From a virus, in the IMG/VR virus record IMGVR_UViG_3300031576_000072, positions 1-49,201 of that record: a stretch of DNA of 49,201 nt. One strand, given 5' to 3'. Shown piece by piece: positions 6,787 to 13,430 of this stretch; position 1 is the first letter of the stretch, and each line of letters starts with the position of its first letter. A model generated the notes under the pieces. It worked only from the letters and a program-made list of their open reading frames with translations, was not told where the DNA came from and made no database searches. The translations under genes were made by a program, and so were the position numbers.

Positions 6787-7539
6787 ATGACCACACCGAA
6801 AAAGCCCCGTATCGCTTTGCCTGAAACGGATTTCGTTAAGATCGGCGAACGGTTTTATACACTGACAAAAATTCATAACGCCAAGCTGGATATAGTTAAA
6901 GAACTGCATGAATATTACCAGAAACAACTGGACGCGCATGTGGTTGCTGTTCAGGAAGCGGCGGTCAAGACCAGCATGGAAGAATGGGACACACAATTAG
7001 AACATTTGAAGGGCAAGCAGACGCGCAATATGGTAGAAATCCCAGCGGCTTTATATGAGCACCCTGTTATGTGGCACAATAAGACGCTTTTGGAACTGCG
7101 CGCGGTGCGCTACGCTCCCGTAAGCATAATCGGTTCCCGCGCATGGTTCGTGGAATACGGCGTAACGGGCTTTCCCACAGAAGGATTACCGCACGACCAG
7201 TGGGAATTAACGCTCAAGCACGATTACCGACAAATCATTTGGTACGGCTTTCACGCGCAAAGCGACACGCTGTACACGCTGAACGCCACGACATATCACA
7301 CGATGAACGGCGGCAACGTGTGTACTGGCAACCATAAAGCGAGCGACTTTTGGAAAGCCGACAACTTTGGTGAACTGGTTAATCGTATCAATGGGTTTTC
7401 TTTAGCGTCGCAGACGTGGCGCAGTCAAGACGGAAAGATACATGTACATATACGGGATTTACTGCACGACGCGACCATTATAAACCGAACATTAATAACG
7501 CGCGAAGGCGCAAGGGGGTCGGCATGGATAACGACATAA
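6787..7539 (+). CDS. E2-like ubiquitin-conjugating protein (PRTRC protein B / Prok-E2_D-like)
   Basis: A 250-residue protein. The C-terminal half carries SDTLYTLNATTYHTMN (about 159-174) followed by GGNVCTGN (175-182), closely matching the LYxAPxxNVxxxGxVCxG signature of PRTRC protein B, which has been assigned to a prokaryotic E2-like family. Cys179 is the only cysteine in the protein, which singles it out as the thioester residue. Residues 30-80 form a helical, coiled-coil-prone extension. It is followed with a 16-base overlap by the E1-like gene. Expected role: take an activated modifier from the E1-like protein and pass it to a target. Substrate unknown. Confidence 0.75.
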   Translation: MTTPKKPRIALPETDFVKIGERFYTLTKIHNAKLDIVKELHEYYQKQLDAHVVAVQEAAVKTSMEEWDTQLEHLKGKQTRNMVEIPAALYEHPVMWHNKTLLELRAVRYAPVSIIGSRAWFVEYGVTGFPTEGLPHDQWELTLKHDYRQIIWYGFHAQSDTLYTLNATTYHTMNGGNVCTGNHKASDFWKADNFGELVNRINGFSLASQTWRSQDGKIHVHIRDLLHDATIINRTLITREGARGSAWITT

Positions 7540-8231
7540 ATTTGGTTGATTACTCACGGCAAGCGGAGTTTGACGGCGAAATTCAACAAGTGTTACTCGA
7601 TAAACAACGCAACCATCACGTCATTATCGGTTGTGGCGGTGTGGGCTTTTGGCTTGGGCTTATGTTAGCCATGCAGGGATATGACCGTTTTACGCTGATT
7701 GACGGCGATAAAATAGACAACAGCAACCTCAATCGCTTGCCTGTGCCTCAAACATGGATTGGTACGAATAAAGCCGTCGCGCTTCGTAAGATGATACGCT
7801 TCCTTCGTCCGACGACTATAATTACAGCGTTAGCGGCGCATATAACGCCTGAAACTATCACCTTGCTAAACACACTGACCGAAAAACAAATGGAAGATTA
7901 CAGTATAAATGCCGTTCGCTTTTGGGATACGACAGATGACGCGCGCATACAGCAACGCATTAAGACGATGGTGGAAGAACTCATAAAAGCGCGCGGCGCG
8001 CAACGCGTCATGTACCGTAAGATCGGTTATGAAGGCTGGAAAGTAGGCAATTACGCCGATTATAATGTGTGGCTGGATGAAGCGACGTATCGTCCAGGCT
8101 ATCGCACAGCGCGCGCGAACGCCATAACATCCGCCGTAAGCGCGAGTTTAGGGTTTTTAGGCATGGCGTTTAACAGCCCTGATATAGACATTGACCTTAA
8201 AAAATTACTAACAAAGGGGAAGAAAAAATGA
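7524..8231 (+). CDS. ThiF/E1-like adenylating enzyme
   Basis: A 235-residue Rossmann-fold protein, starting at ATG 7524 behind AAGGGGG. Motifs of the E1/ThiF/MoeB family are clear: nucleotide loop IIGCGGVG (34-41), LIDGDKIDNSNLNR (58-71) with the Asp, Asn and Arg that bind ATP and Mg, Lys83 in GTNKA, and DTTDD (135-139). It should adenylate the C-terminus of a ubiquitin-like protein. The only cysteine is Cys37 inside the glycine loop, so there is no conventional E1 catalytic cysteine; the adenylate may pass straight to Cys179 of the E2-like partner. Its stop overlaps the JAMM start (ATGA). Confidence 0.85.
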   Translation: MDNDINLVDYSRQAEFDGEIQQVLLDKQRNHHVIIGCGGVGFWLGLMLAMQGYDRFTLIDGDKIDNSNLNRLPVPQTWIGTNKAVALRKMIRFLRPTTIITALAAHITPETITLLNTLTEKQMEDYSINAVRFWDTTDDARIQQRIKTMVEELIKARGAQRVMYRKIGYEGWKVGNYADYNVWLDEATYRPGYRTARANAITSAVSASLGFLGMAFNSPDIDIDLKKLLTKGKKK

Positions 8232-8884
8232 ACGGGTTTACGACTATGGCTTCATGGGATGCGCCAGAAAACGATTGGGACACAGGCACATCCGCGAAAG
8301 AAGCGAAAGATTGCAGTTTTTGCGGCGAGCGTAAAGTAACCATCCAGCTTACGCCTAAAGTCTTGGGCGTCGTGCGAAAATTATGCGAGGACATTAAGGT
8401 TGAATGGCAGATGTTACTGCGTGGCACGGTTACGGATGATTTAGTTTTAGTCAATGATTATTACATCCCGCATCAGGAAGTTGGCTCGGCGAGCGTGACG
8501 AATCTGGATTGCATTGATAAGACACGCATTGACGAACTTGGCATTGTGGCGACCATTCACAGCCACGCGGAAATGGGCGTGTTCTTCAGCTCGACGGATG
8601 AGCAATATACGAACAGCAGTTTGATTAAATATCACATCGTATGTAATAACGCGGGAGAGTTTAAAGCGACAGGACGTATTAACTTACCATGCGGCATGAT
8701 GAAATATCTTGATGCGCGCGTCACGCCGTCTTATACGATGGCGCAGAAGGTTAAGGGCTTTGAGAAAATAAAGAAGCAGGAACCGTATGTTTACCAATAC
8801 AGTCTACCAGCGTACTACAATCGGCAAGACGATTCGTTGTGGGGCTTTGGTAAACACGCGTACAAGGGAGAGGAAACGATATGA
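8228..8884 (+). CDS. JAB/JAMM-domain metalloisopeptidase (deubiquitinase-like)
   Basis: A 218-residue protein with a complete JAMM zinc site: Glu59, then HSHAEMGVFFSSTD (111-124), which fits H-x-H-x7-S-x2-D exactly. JAMM enzymes next to E1 and ubiquitin-like genes trim modifiers to expose the terminal Gly or remove them from targets. The N-terminus has a CSFC pair (29-32) that could bind a second metal; residues 160-218 are an aromatic, Lys-rich tail without match. Together with the two upstream genes it forms a tightly overlapping operon. All catalytic residues are present. Confidence 0.88.
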   Translation: MNGFTTMASWDAPENDWDTGTSAKEAKDCSFCGERKVTIQLTPKVLGVVRKLCEDIKVEWQMLLRGTVTDDLVLVNDYYIPHQEVGSASVTNLDCIDKTRIDELGIVATIHSHAEMGVFFSSTDEQYTNSSLIKYHIVCNNAGEFKATGRINLPCGMMKYLDARVTPSYTMAQKVKGFEKIKKQEPYVYQYSLPAYYNRQDDSLWGFGKHAYKGEETI

Positions 8885-9357
8885 TGCACCATTCTTACGC
8901 CAGTCATTTGGAACATCGTGTTATTTTACGTAATTGGGTCACATTTAGTATACAGTGCAAAAGTATGCGCTTTACAGCATTTTTGGAGAACAACGTTTGC
9001 GCGGGCATGGAAATGCGATTCGCGTACCGTTCGTCACTTTGGTTTATTCGTTCGTATGACGACGGCACAGTATTATTTCGCCAAAATCTTTTACGACAAG
9101 AATTTCACAGACATTATCCGTGTTATCGACGTGTCGTGGATGTGATTGATAAATACTATACGTTAGTTGAAGAAGTTGATGACACGATGATGTCCGTCGA
9201 TGATGCCCTGTATTGCCGTTCACACTACGGCGGATGGGGTGAGAAAATAGTCATTTATCGCCGTAGAGCGATTAACCCGATGTTAACGCCGCCGCACGCA
9301 CAAACTTTCAGCAGTTTCTTATCCCTAAAATATAATAAACAAGAGGTGCTTGCATGA
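8881..9357 (+). CDS. Hypothetical protein coupled to the JAMM gene
   Basis: A 158-residue protein whose ATG overlaps the JAMM stop (ATGATG). It is rich in His, Arg and aromatic residues with four cysteines (two near the middle, two later). A strand-rich N-terminal half (VTFSIQCKSMRFTAFLE) precedes a helical stretch (RRVVDVIDKYYTLVEEVDD). I do not recognise it. Coupling to the modification genes makes it a candidate substrate, adaptor or E3-like factor; there is no motif evidence for any of these. Confidence 0.7.
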   Translation: MMHHSYASHLEHRVILRNWVTFSIQCKSMRFTAFLENNVCAGMEMRFAYRSSLWFIRSYDDGTVLFRQNLLRQEFHRHYPCYRRVVDVIDKYYTLVEEVDDTMMSVDDALYCRSHYGGWGEKIVIYRRRAINPMLTPPHAQTFSSFLSLKYNKQEVLA

Positions 9358-9599
9358 TTCAATATCGTATCATCTACAGCGAAACGCTTATGTATGACGA
9401 ACTCATTGACGCGGACAATGAGCGCGCCGCTAAAAGCGAATTTGCTGACTTGCTGAATACAGACACTATTTTACCAAGTGAAAGTAAAATCAACCAGTTA
9501 ACCGTTACCAAAATAGGAGATGTAAAAAATGGAAACAACAGTAAAAAGAAATGCGCACCAAAAATTGGGGCAACGCCGCATAGCGCAACCAGTATTTAA
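9354..9599 (+). CDS. Small hypothetical protein, 81 residues
   Basis: Starts by ATGA overlap after AGAGGTG. A beta strand (MIQYRIIYSE), a helix (ADNERAAKSEFADLL) and a strand (INQLTVTKIGDV) form a compact alpha/beta pattern over the first 56 residues, then a Lys/Asn-rich tail. The last 71 bases overlap the next gene in another frame. The strand-helix-strand pattern makes it a weak alternative candidate for the beta-grasp modifier. Confidence 0.6.
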   Translation: MIQYRIIYSETLMYDELIDADNERAAKSEFADLLNTDTILPSESKINQLTVTKIGDVKNGNNSKKKCAPKIGATPHSATSI

Positions 9600-10116
9600 G
9601 GATCAGACGCAGCATTGCATTGACGCCTACTTATTGGATGAGGTGTTGGCCGCTATACCGCAGAACGTGCATATTTTGCGTTTATACGCGACCATAGGAA
9701 GTACGTTGCACACACGCAAAGCACCCGTATCCAATAAACTACGTCGCTTGGGCGTGACTTCTATGCAGGTACCCAGATTAGTGACCAGCAAGCGTGTCAC
9801 AGTGTTGTTTGAAGGCGCGAGTCGTAACACAATAAAGAATAATTGTGTTAAAATTGCTAAAGAGATAGGTTGTACCGCAGATGAGGTGTGGGTAGATAAT
9901 TGTTTATTGTCCTATGATAATGTGAACGCGCTTTTTCAACGGACAACAAAAGAATTACGTCCCGATGACACTGACCAACGCAAAAAACTTAAAGTGTTGG
10001 GCTTAAAACACGTGAATGGCGATACGAAGGAATTGTTACGCGTGTTAAGCGCGACATCTTATAAATGCGACATTCAAGTTGTGCCTGTAAGGACAATGAT
10101 ATGTTCTAAGAGGTAA
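9529..10116 (+). CDS. Hypothetical basic protein, 195 residues
   Basis: Starts at ATG 9529 behind AGGAG. Basic throughout, with two similar halves of strand-helix character: KRVTVLFEGASRNTIKNNCV and a later KVLGLKHVNGDTKELLRVLS. The first resembles a small nucleic-acid-binding or nucleotide-binding alpha/beta unit, but no family is recognised. It ends the run of genes adjoining the modification cassette. Confidence 0.65.
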   Translation: METTVKRNAHQKLGQRRIAQPVFKDQTQHCIDAYLLDEVLAAIPQNVHILRLYATIGSTLHTRKAPVSNKLRRLGVTSMQVPRLVTSKRVTVLFEGASRNTIKNNCVKIAKEIGCTADEVWVDNCLLSYDNVNALFQRTTKELRPDDTDQRKKLKVLGLKHVNGDTKELLRVLSATSYKCDIQVVPVRTMICSKR

Positions 10117-10119
10117 ACG

Positions 10120-10263
10120 ATGACAACCAAAATGATAATGTGGACGCCGGCGCGACTACGGCAGTTTAAAAAACATTATGCGCAATGGATTGATAAGCCG
10201 CGTGCTGTATTTAAATTTGACGGGAACGAATATGTGGTAGGATACGCGAAATATCTTATTTAA
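10120..10263 (+). CDS. Small basic hypothetical protein, 47 residues
   Basis: ATG 10120 lies 6 bases after AAGAGG. The product has a Trp/Arg/Lys-rich helix (TPARLRQFKKHYAQWIDK) followed by a beta hairpin (AVFKFDGNEYVVGYAKYLI). The compact design and good ribosome site support a real gene; function unknown. Confidence 0.6.
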   Translation: MTTKMIMWTPARLRQFKKHYAQWIDKPRAVFKFDGNEYVVGYAKYLI

Positions 10264-10309
10264 TATCTGGAAAGTGAATTTAAACGAAGGGGTACTTAAA
10301 GGAGAAAAA

Positions 10310-10498
10310 ATGAAAATGTACGCTATAATCTATTGGGGCGAAGAAAAGGACGTCTTGCGTTATGTGACGACCGTTTTGGGCAATATTAAATGGTTCGATA
10401 CGCTGATACAAGCGGAAGAATACGCCGACGATTTCGAACAAACGTTCGCCGTATCTACCCGTATTGTAAGTTTGGAAGGAGTAAAAGATGAGTGCTGA
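10310..10498 (+). CDS. Small acidic hypothetical protein, 62 residues
   Basis: ATG 10310 is chosen because it follows AAAGGAGAAAAA; an in-frame ATG 36 bases upstream lacks a site. Strand MKMYAIIYWGEE, a middle strand and an acidic helix (FDTLIQAEEYADDFEQ). It overlaps the following gene by 11 bases. Not recognised. Confidence 0.65.
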   Translation: MKMYAIIYWGEEKDVLRYVTTVLGNIKWFDTLIQAEEYADDFEQTFAVSTRIVSLEGVKDEC

Positions 10499-10775
10499 CT
10501 GGATGAAACAAATCGTAAATTTAATTCAAGAGTACCACAATATGAACGGCGTAACGCCGGATGAGATCATTATACTTAAAGATCCTATTGTCTTAAAAGG
10601 CAAAGACGCGCTGGCCTTTCGTATAGCTAAACTCATGCACCAAGTCCGACGCGACGCGCATGACGCTTCCATTAACGAATTATTCAGCGTGTTATTGGCG
10701 CAAGGAGCGTTTACTTTAATGGATAAATTTAATCGGTTTATGACCGAAACAACTCAGGGAGAACAACATGAATGA
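10488..10775 (+). CDS. Hypothetical helical protein, 95 residues
   Basis: Behind GGAG at 5-7 bases. Mostly helical, with MNGVTPDEIIILKDPIVL in the middle and a Lys/Arg/His-rich helix (AFRIAKLMHQVRRDAHD). It overlaps the MerR-like gene by 8 bases. Function unknown. Confidence 0.65.
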   Translation: MSADWMKQIVNLIQEYHNMNGVTPDEIIILKDPIVLKGKDALAFRIAKLMHQVRRDAHDASINELFSVLLAQGAFTLMDKFNRFMTETTQGEQHE

Positions 10776-10953
10776 TACTTATACAATAACGGACGTGGCA
10801 CGCGTGGCCGACACTACGCCACGCACAATCATTCGTTGGGAAGCGCGGGGCAAGATCCCTAAAGCGGCACGTGATTATCGCGGTTATCGGCGCTATACTC
10901 AAAGGGATGTGGAAGTCATCTTAAAATTCAAGAACAGCAAGCGTGTCCCTTAA
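10768..10953 (+). CDS. MerR-type helix-turn-helix protein, excisionase-like
   Basis: A 61-residue protein consisting of one winged helix domain: YTITDVARVADTTPRTIIRW is the HTH, and EARGKIPKAARDYRGYRRYT is the wing, as in MerR N-terminal domains, Xis and BldC-like proteins. It lacks an effector or dimerisation tail. A DNA-binding regulator of early genes is likely; no integrase is present, so an excision role is unlikely. Confidence 0.85.
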   Translation: MNDTYTITDVARVADTTPRTIIRWEARGKIPKAARDYRGYRRYTQRDVEVILKFKNSKRVP

Positions 10954-10968
10954 TGGGGAGAAACGGTT

Positions 10969-11012
10969 GTGTGGTTAGCCACGCGCTTTGCGCACAACGC
11001 GGGTAGTTACCC
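10969..11012 (+). promoter_or_regulatory. Serial hairpins in a structured leader
   Basis: Three short hairpins lie in a row: GTGTGG-TTAG-CCACGC (10969-10984), GCGC-TTT-GCGC (10983-10993, competing with the first) and GGGT-AGTT-ACCC (11001-11012). The 108-base gap from the MerR-like gene to GTG 11062 therefore looks like a structured leader and not coding sequence, although an ORF can be read from GTG 10969. Confidence 0.45.
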
Positions 11013-11061
11013 CCTTGTGAATCCCGCCACGCTTGCCTTATATAAGAGAAAGGATAAGGAC

Positions 11062-11331
11062 GTGAGTAAAAAAACGCCCATCATCACATTACACCAATAT
11101 CATCTTTTACCGGACAATAAAATTTTTATCGCCGACTATGGACGCATTCCGCATCAAGTTAAATTTGTCGCGTTCAAATCCGGCGGCAAATGGAGTTTGC
11201 ATGTAAGCGATAAGAATTTGACGTGGCGTGAAATTTTAGCGCGCGTCGTGAAAGTCACAGATGTGGCGGTGATCCGTGAATTGGTGGCGGCGGAGGATGA
11301 AGTGTATCAATTTTATGCGGGTGCCGCATGA
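11062..11331 (+). CDS. Hypothetical protein, 89 residues
   Basis: GTG 11062 follows AAAGGATAAGGA and starts a beta-rich protein (KIFIADYGRIPHQVKFVAF, then KWSLHVSDKNLTWREI) with an acidic helix at the end. An alternative GTG at 10969 would add 31 residues translated from self-complementary sequence and is less likely. Its stop overlaps the next start (ATGA). Confidence 0.6.
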   Translation: MSKKTPIITLHQYHLLPDNKIFIADYGRIPHQVKFVAFKSGGKWSLHVSDKNLTWREILARVVKVTDVAVIRELVAAEDEVYQFYAGAA

Positions 11332-11347
11332 AAGGCGGGGTGTGGTG
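11328..11347 (+). repeat. Short direct repeat, copy 1 (start of a gene cassette)
   Basis: ATGAAAGGCGGGGTGTGGTG here and ATGAAAGGAAGGGTGTGGTG at 11479-11498 match at 18 of 20 bases. Together they bracket the 57-residue zinc-motif gene, as expected if the gene was gained or shuffled by recombination at short homologies. Confidence 0.6.
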
Positions 11348-11501
11348 CAAAAAACATATTTTAACCGACAAACATGGATATTATATTTTTGCCAATACCG
11401 AGTACGCATTTTTGACGATACCTACGTGGTGGAAATACTGCCCTATTTGCGGAAAGCCAAGACCAAAGGGGTCAGAAAATGAAAGGAAGGGTGTGGTGTG
11501 A
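11328..11501 (+). CDS. Small zinc-motif protein, 57 residues
   Basis: Starts by ATGA overlap. Contains CKKH near the N-terminus and YCPICGKPRPKG near the C-terminus, so four ligands (C7, H10, C38, C41) could bind one zinc. Similar small CPxCG proteins are common in phage early regions; role unknown. It begins the AT-rich block of small genes. Confidence 0.6.
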   Translation: MKGGVWCKKHILTDKHGYYIFANTEYAFLTIPTWWKYCPICGKPRPKGSENERKGVV

Positions 11502-11737
11502 TCAATCATAAAAGAATAATAGAATTGCAAAAATATATAAAAAAACATCATCCATTTTGTGCCAGGAACTATATTGAAGCTAAGTTGAATGGATTGGAAT
11601 GGATATGTATGTGTCCATTTCTGAATAAATATGATATTTGGAATCGCTTACCTTGCCCAAAAGAATCCTGGGAGCTACAAGCATGTCAAGAAACACAAGA
11701 AATTATTTTGAAAACACCAAATGGGCCAAAACGATGA
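11498..11737 (+). CDS. Hypothetical cysteine-containing protein, 79 residues
   Basis: Starts at GTG 11498, which overlaps the previous stop and follows AAAGGAAGGG. Lys-rich N-terminus, then CARNYIEAKLNGLEWICMCP with three cysteines, PCPKESW and a final Cys. Possibly metal-binding. Codon use (AAA, ATA, AGG) is more A/T-rich than in flanking operons. Confidence 0.55.
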   Translation: MINHKRIIELQKYIKKHHPFCARNYIEAKLNGLEWICMCPFLNKYDIWNRLPCPKESWELQACQETQEIILKTPNGPKR

Positions 11738-11919
11738 AAAAGAGTGATAAATTATTCTGGGCTGGATTAGCAAAAATGATTTTGTGGGCGGTTTCTATGA
11801 ATCGCACGGACATTATGTTCAATGTTTGTCACGATTTGCAAGGGTATCAATCAAAGGACAAATTTTTTAGCCCTCGTTCAACGAGATTTCAGAAGCTAAG
11901 CGATGAAACAAAGGGTTAA
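11734..11919 (+). CDS. Hypothetical protein, 61 residues
   Basis: ATG 11734 overlaps the preceding stop (ATGA), which favours it over in-frame ATGs up to 11638. A hydrophobic amphipathic segment (KLFWAGLAKMILWAVSMN) could be a membrane-associated helix. Weak ribosome site, so coupling is assumed. Not recognised. Confidence 0.45.
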   Translation: MKKSDKLFWAGLAKMILWAVSMNRTDIMFNVCHDLQGYQSKDKFFSPRSTRFQKLSDETKG

Positions 11920-12019
11920 ACGCAAGAAGGTACAACATAGTGCAAATCACGCCAGTTTTATTTGGCAGTCTGAAGAACATGATCATAACTGCAAGCTAAA
12001 GCGGAAGGGGAGGAAATGA
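11903..12019 (+). CDS. Small basic protein, 38 residues
   Basis: Starts inside the end of the previous gene and ends with KRKGRK and a stop overlapping the next ATG. His, Lys and Arg make up much of it. No ribosome site is obvious; real but low-confidence. Confidence 0.4.
   Translation: MKQRVKRKKVQHSANHASFIWQSEEHDHNCKLKRKGRK
11998..12019 (+). repeat. Gene-end/ribosome-site repeat, copy 1
   Basis: This 22-base stretch recurs at 12192-12213 with one mismatch. Each copy encodes the C-terminal KRKGRK of one gene, carries GGGGAGG as ribosome site for the next, and contains the ATGA junction. Such portable junctions allow small genes to be swapped by homologous recombination. Confidence 0.65.
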
Positions 12020-12213
12020 AACAGAAAATCTGTTGGGTAGCAAAACATTATCAAATAGGTTGGCGGTTGGGATTCGCAGTTGGCAACGCACCAATACAAT
12101 GGATTCCAAAGATTTTGTTTATACGCAAAGAGGACATTGACAGAGCATTAAAAGCAAATTGTGTTTTTGTGTTCATGGCAAGCGACATACCAAAGCGAAA
12201 GGGGAGGAAATGA
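12016..12213 (+). CDS. Hypothetical basic protein, 65 residues
   Basis: ATGA start behind GGGGAGG. Contains CWVAKHYQIGWRLGFAVGNA and a helix (KEDIDRALKANCVFVFM), ending PKRKGRK like the gene before it. Not recognised. Its last 22 bases are the second copy of the junction repeat. Confidence 0.6.
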   Translation: MKQKICWVAKHYQIGWRLGFAVGNAPIQWIPKILFIRKEDIDRALKANCVFVFMASDIPKRKGRK

Positions 12214-12380
12214 GGAAGGTTAATAAAGGATTTGTATGTCCGTATTGCAAGAAGGAACATCTTAATGTTTCGGTATTTTGTAAGAAATATCCAAAGTTTG
12301 GTATAACACAAAGAAAATCGAGGAGAACCCTACGCCATGACAGAGCATATAGAGTTGCTTCCATGCCCGTTTTGTGGTAA
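12210..12380 (+). CDS. Small zinc-finger-like protein, 56 residues
   Basis: ATGA start behind GGGGAGG. CPYCKKEH followed by a later Cys (FCKK) gives a possible Cys3His zinc knuckle; the rest is basic. The last 44 bases overlap the next gene, so the C-terminal 14 residues may be dispensable. Confidence 0.5.
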   Translation: MRKVNKGFVCPYCKKEHLNVSVFCKKYPKFGITQRKSRRTLRHDRAYRVASMPVLW

Positions 12381-12837
12381 CAGACCAAATTATTCTGCAA
12401 GTATTCAGGATAAATATGGCGGATATTGTTCTATCTATTGCAGAATTTGTGGAGCAGGAGTATCTGGATATGATACTAAAAATAGTGTTTTAAAGGCATG
12501 GAACACCCGTTCCAGCCCCGTCCTTGAGCCGTTGAGCGATGAATTATTAGAGCAACTATCCGCAGAAACACACAAAATTTATTGTGAACAATATAAGAAG
12601 AATTTTGGCAAAGAATACCATACTGGAGGCAATTATTCCAAGCTCGATGAGCCGACAAAAGATTATGACAGGGCGTTTGTACGATGGGCTTATGCCAAGT
12701 TCGGCAAGCCCAAGCTGAGGTTGCCGGAGAGGAAAGAAATAAAATCAGATTTGGATAAAGGCTCTGAAGAATACGAACATGGCTGGAACGCCTGCCTCGA
12801 CGCCATGTCTGAGATGAACAAAGAGGAGAGGAGATGA
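12337..12837 (+). CDS. Lar-like restriction alleviation zinc protein
   Basis: A 166-residue protein. The N-terminus LLPCPFCGNRP, then YCRICG and the WNTR ending of the domain (about residues 7-58) match the Lar family zinc ribbon of phages and prophages; Rac Lar relieves type I restriction. The remaining 100 residues are a charged helical extension (YDRAFVRWAYAKFGKPKL, later HGWNACLDAM) longer than the classic Lar. Likely role: anti-restriction or another host-interaction function. Starts behind GAGGAG. Confidence 0.8.
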   Translation: MTEHIELLPCPFCGNRPNYSASIQDKYGGYCSIYCRICGAGVSGYDTKNSVLKAWNTRSSPVLEPLSDELLEQLSAETHKIYCEQYKKNFGKEYHTGGNYSKLDEPTKDYDRAFVRWAYAKFGKPKLRLPERKEIKSDLDKGSEEYEHGWNACLDAMSEMNKEERR

Positions 12838-13052
12838 ACGACCGATTGATTATTCTTGTCTTTTTTATTTTTGGTCTCATTGTTGGGCTCAACATTGGCA
12901 TGGCCGATTTTAGTAAGTTTCAACACAAGGAAATAAATGATGACGACATGCGGTTTTTGTGGGCAATTACGGACAAAGGTCAGGAAGATAGGGGCGAGAG
13001 AATACAGACGTATAAAGAATATCGGGATGAAATTCTAAAGGAGGTGGAATGA
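12834..13052 (+). CDS. Small membrane-anchored protein, 72 residues
   Basis: ATGA start behind GAGGAGAGG. One N-terminal transmembrane helix (LIILVFFIFGLIVGLNIGMA) and a charged soluble tail rich in Asp, Glu and Lys. Probably inserted in the inner membrane with the tail outside or inside, not determinable here. Function unknown. Confidence 0.65.
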   Translation: MNDRLIILVFFIFGLIVGLNIGMADFSKFQHKEINDDDMRFLWAITDKGQEDRGERIQTYKEYRDEILKEVE

Positions 13053-13135
13053 GAACTCTTACTGTGATACTGGTTTTACTTGTAACCGCCGTCATGTTGC
13101 CGTTCTTGGTGATGTGGGAAAAGGAGCCGAAATGA
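13049..13135 (+). CDS. 28-residue single-helix membrane peptide
   Basis: ATG 13049 follows AAAGGAGGTGG and overlaps the previous stop. The product is almost entirely one hydrophobic helix (TLTVILVLLVTAVMLPFLVM) with a charged end. Strong ribosome site and ATGA junctions on both sides support translation. Confidence 0.55.
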   Translation: MRTLTVILVLLVTAVMLPFLVMWEKEPK

Positions 13136-13302
13136 TGTATTCACAACGCGTGTTGGTTAAATTGGAAGATGCCCGATTACAAGAGATATATGAGAAGCTT
13201 TACGATCAAATTTACGAAGACGTGCCGCTGCATTGGCTTGAAGCGTTTGAAAGTGTCATCTATGAAATGGCGAATCGCGGGATGCGAAAATTGTCCGAAT
13301 AG
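13132..13302 (+). CDS. Hypothetical helical protein, 56 residues
   Basis: Starts at ATG 13132 (or 13135) after AAAAGGAG. Acidic, helical (ARLQEIYEKLYDQIYEDVPLH). It ends the block of small A/T-rich genes, and a promoter begins 4 bases after its stop. Confidence 0.6.
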   Translation: MMYSQRVLVKLEDARLQEIYEKLYDQIYEDVPLHWLEAFESVIYEMANRGMRKLSE

Positions 13303-13305
13303 CCC

Positions 13306-13333
13306 TTGACATTTATTTTAGACGTGGTAAAGT
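13306..13333 (+). promoter_or_regulatory. Strong-looking sigma70-type promoter
   Basis: Perfect TTGACA at 13306-13311, 16-base spacer, TAAAGT at 13328-13333 (four of six, with the key T, A and final T). It lies just after a stop codon in the only sizeable gap of the rightward unit, so it should start a new transcript near 13340. Confidence 0.6.
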
Positions 13334-13339
13334 TAAAGA

Positions 13340-13430
13340 AATTAGAAACTAAAAATTAGGGGCAAACCAGCGTGGCGTTTCATATCAAGCACATTTAACT
13401 CCGAATCTTAATTGAATCGGAGTTTTTTAT
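13340..13430 (+). ncRNA. Candidate small RNA or attenuated leader
   Basis: Transcription from the promoter above would reach a clear terminator after about 90 bases. The segment has no good ORF and contains a second hairpin (AAACCA, GCG, TGGCGTTT with a 2-base bulge, about 13366-13382). Either a discrete phage small RNA, or a leader whose terminator controls the replication genes downstream. I recognise no known RNA family. Confidence 0.4.

Noticed and set aside
10768-10953. Excisionase of a temperate phage
   Set aside because: The MerR-like HTH resembles Xis, but no integrase, attachment site or lysogeny repressor was found in the complete circle.
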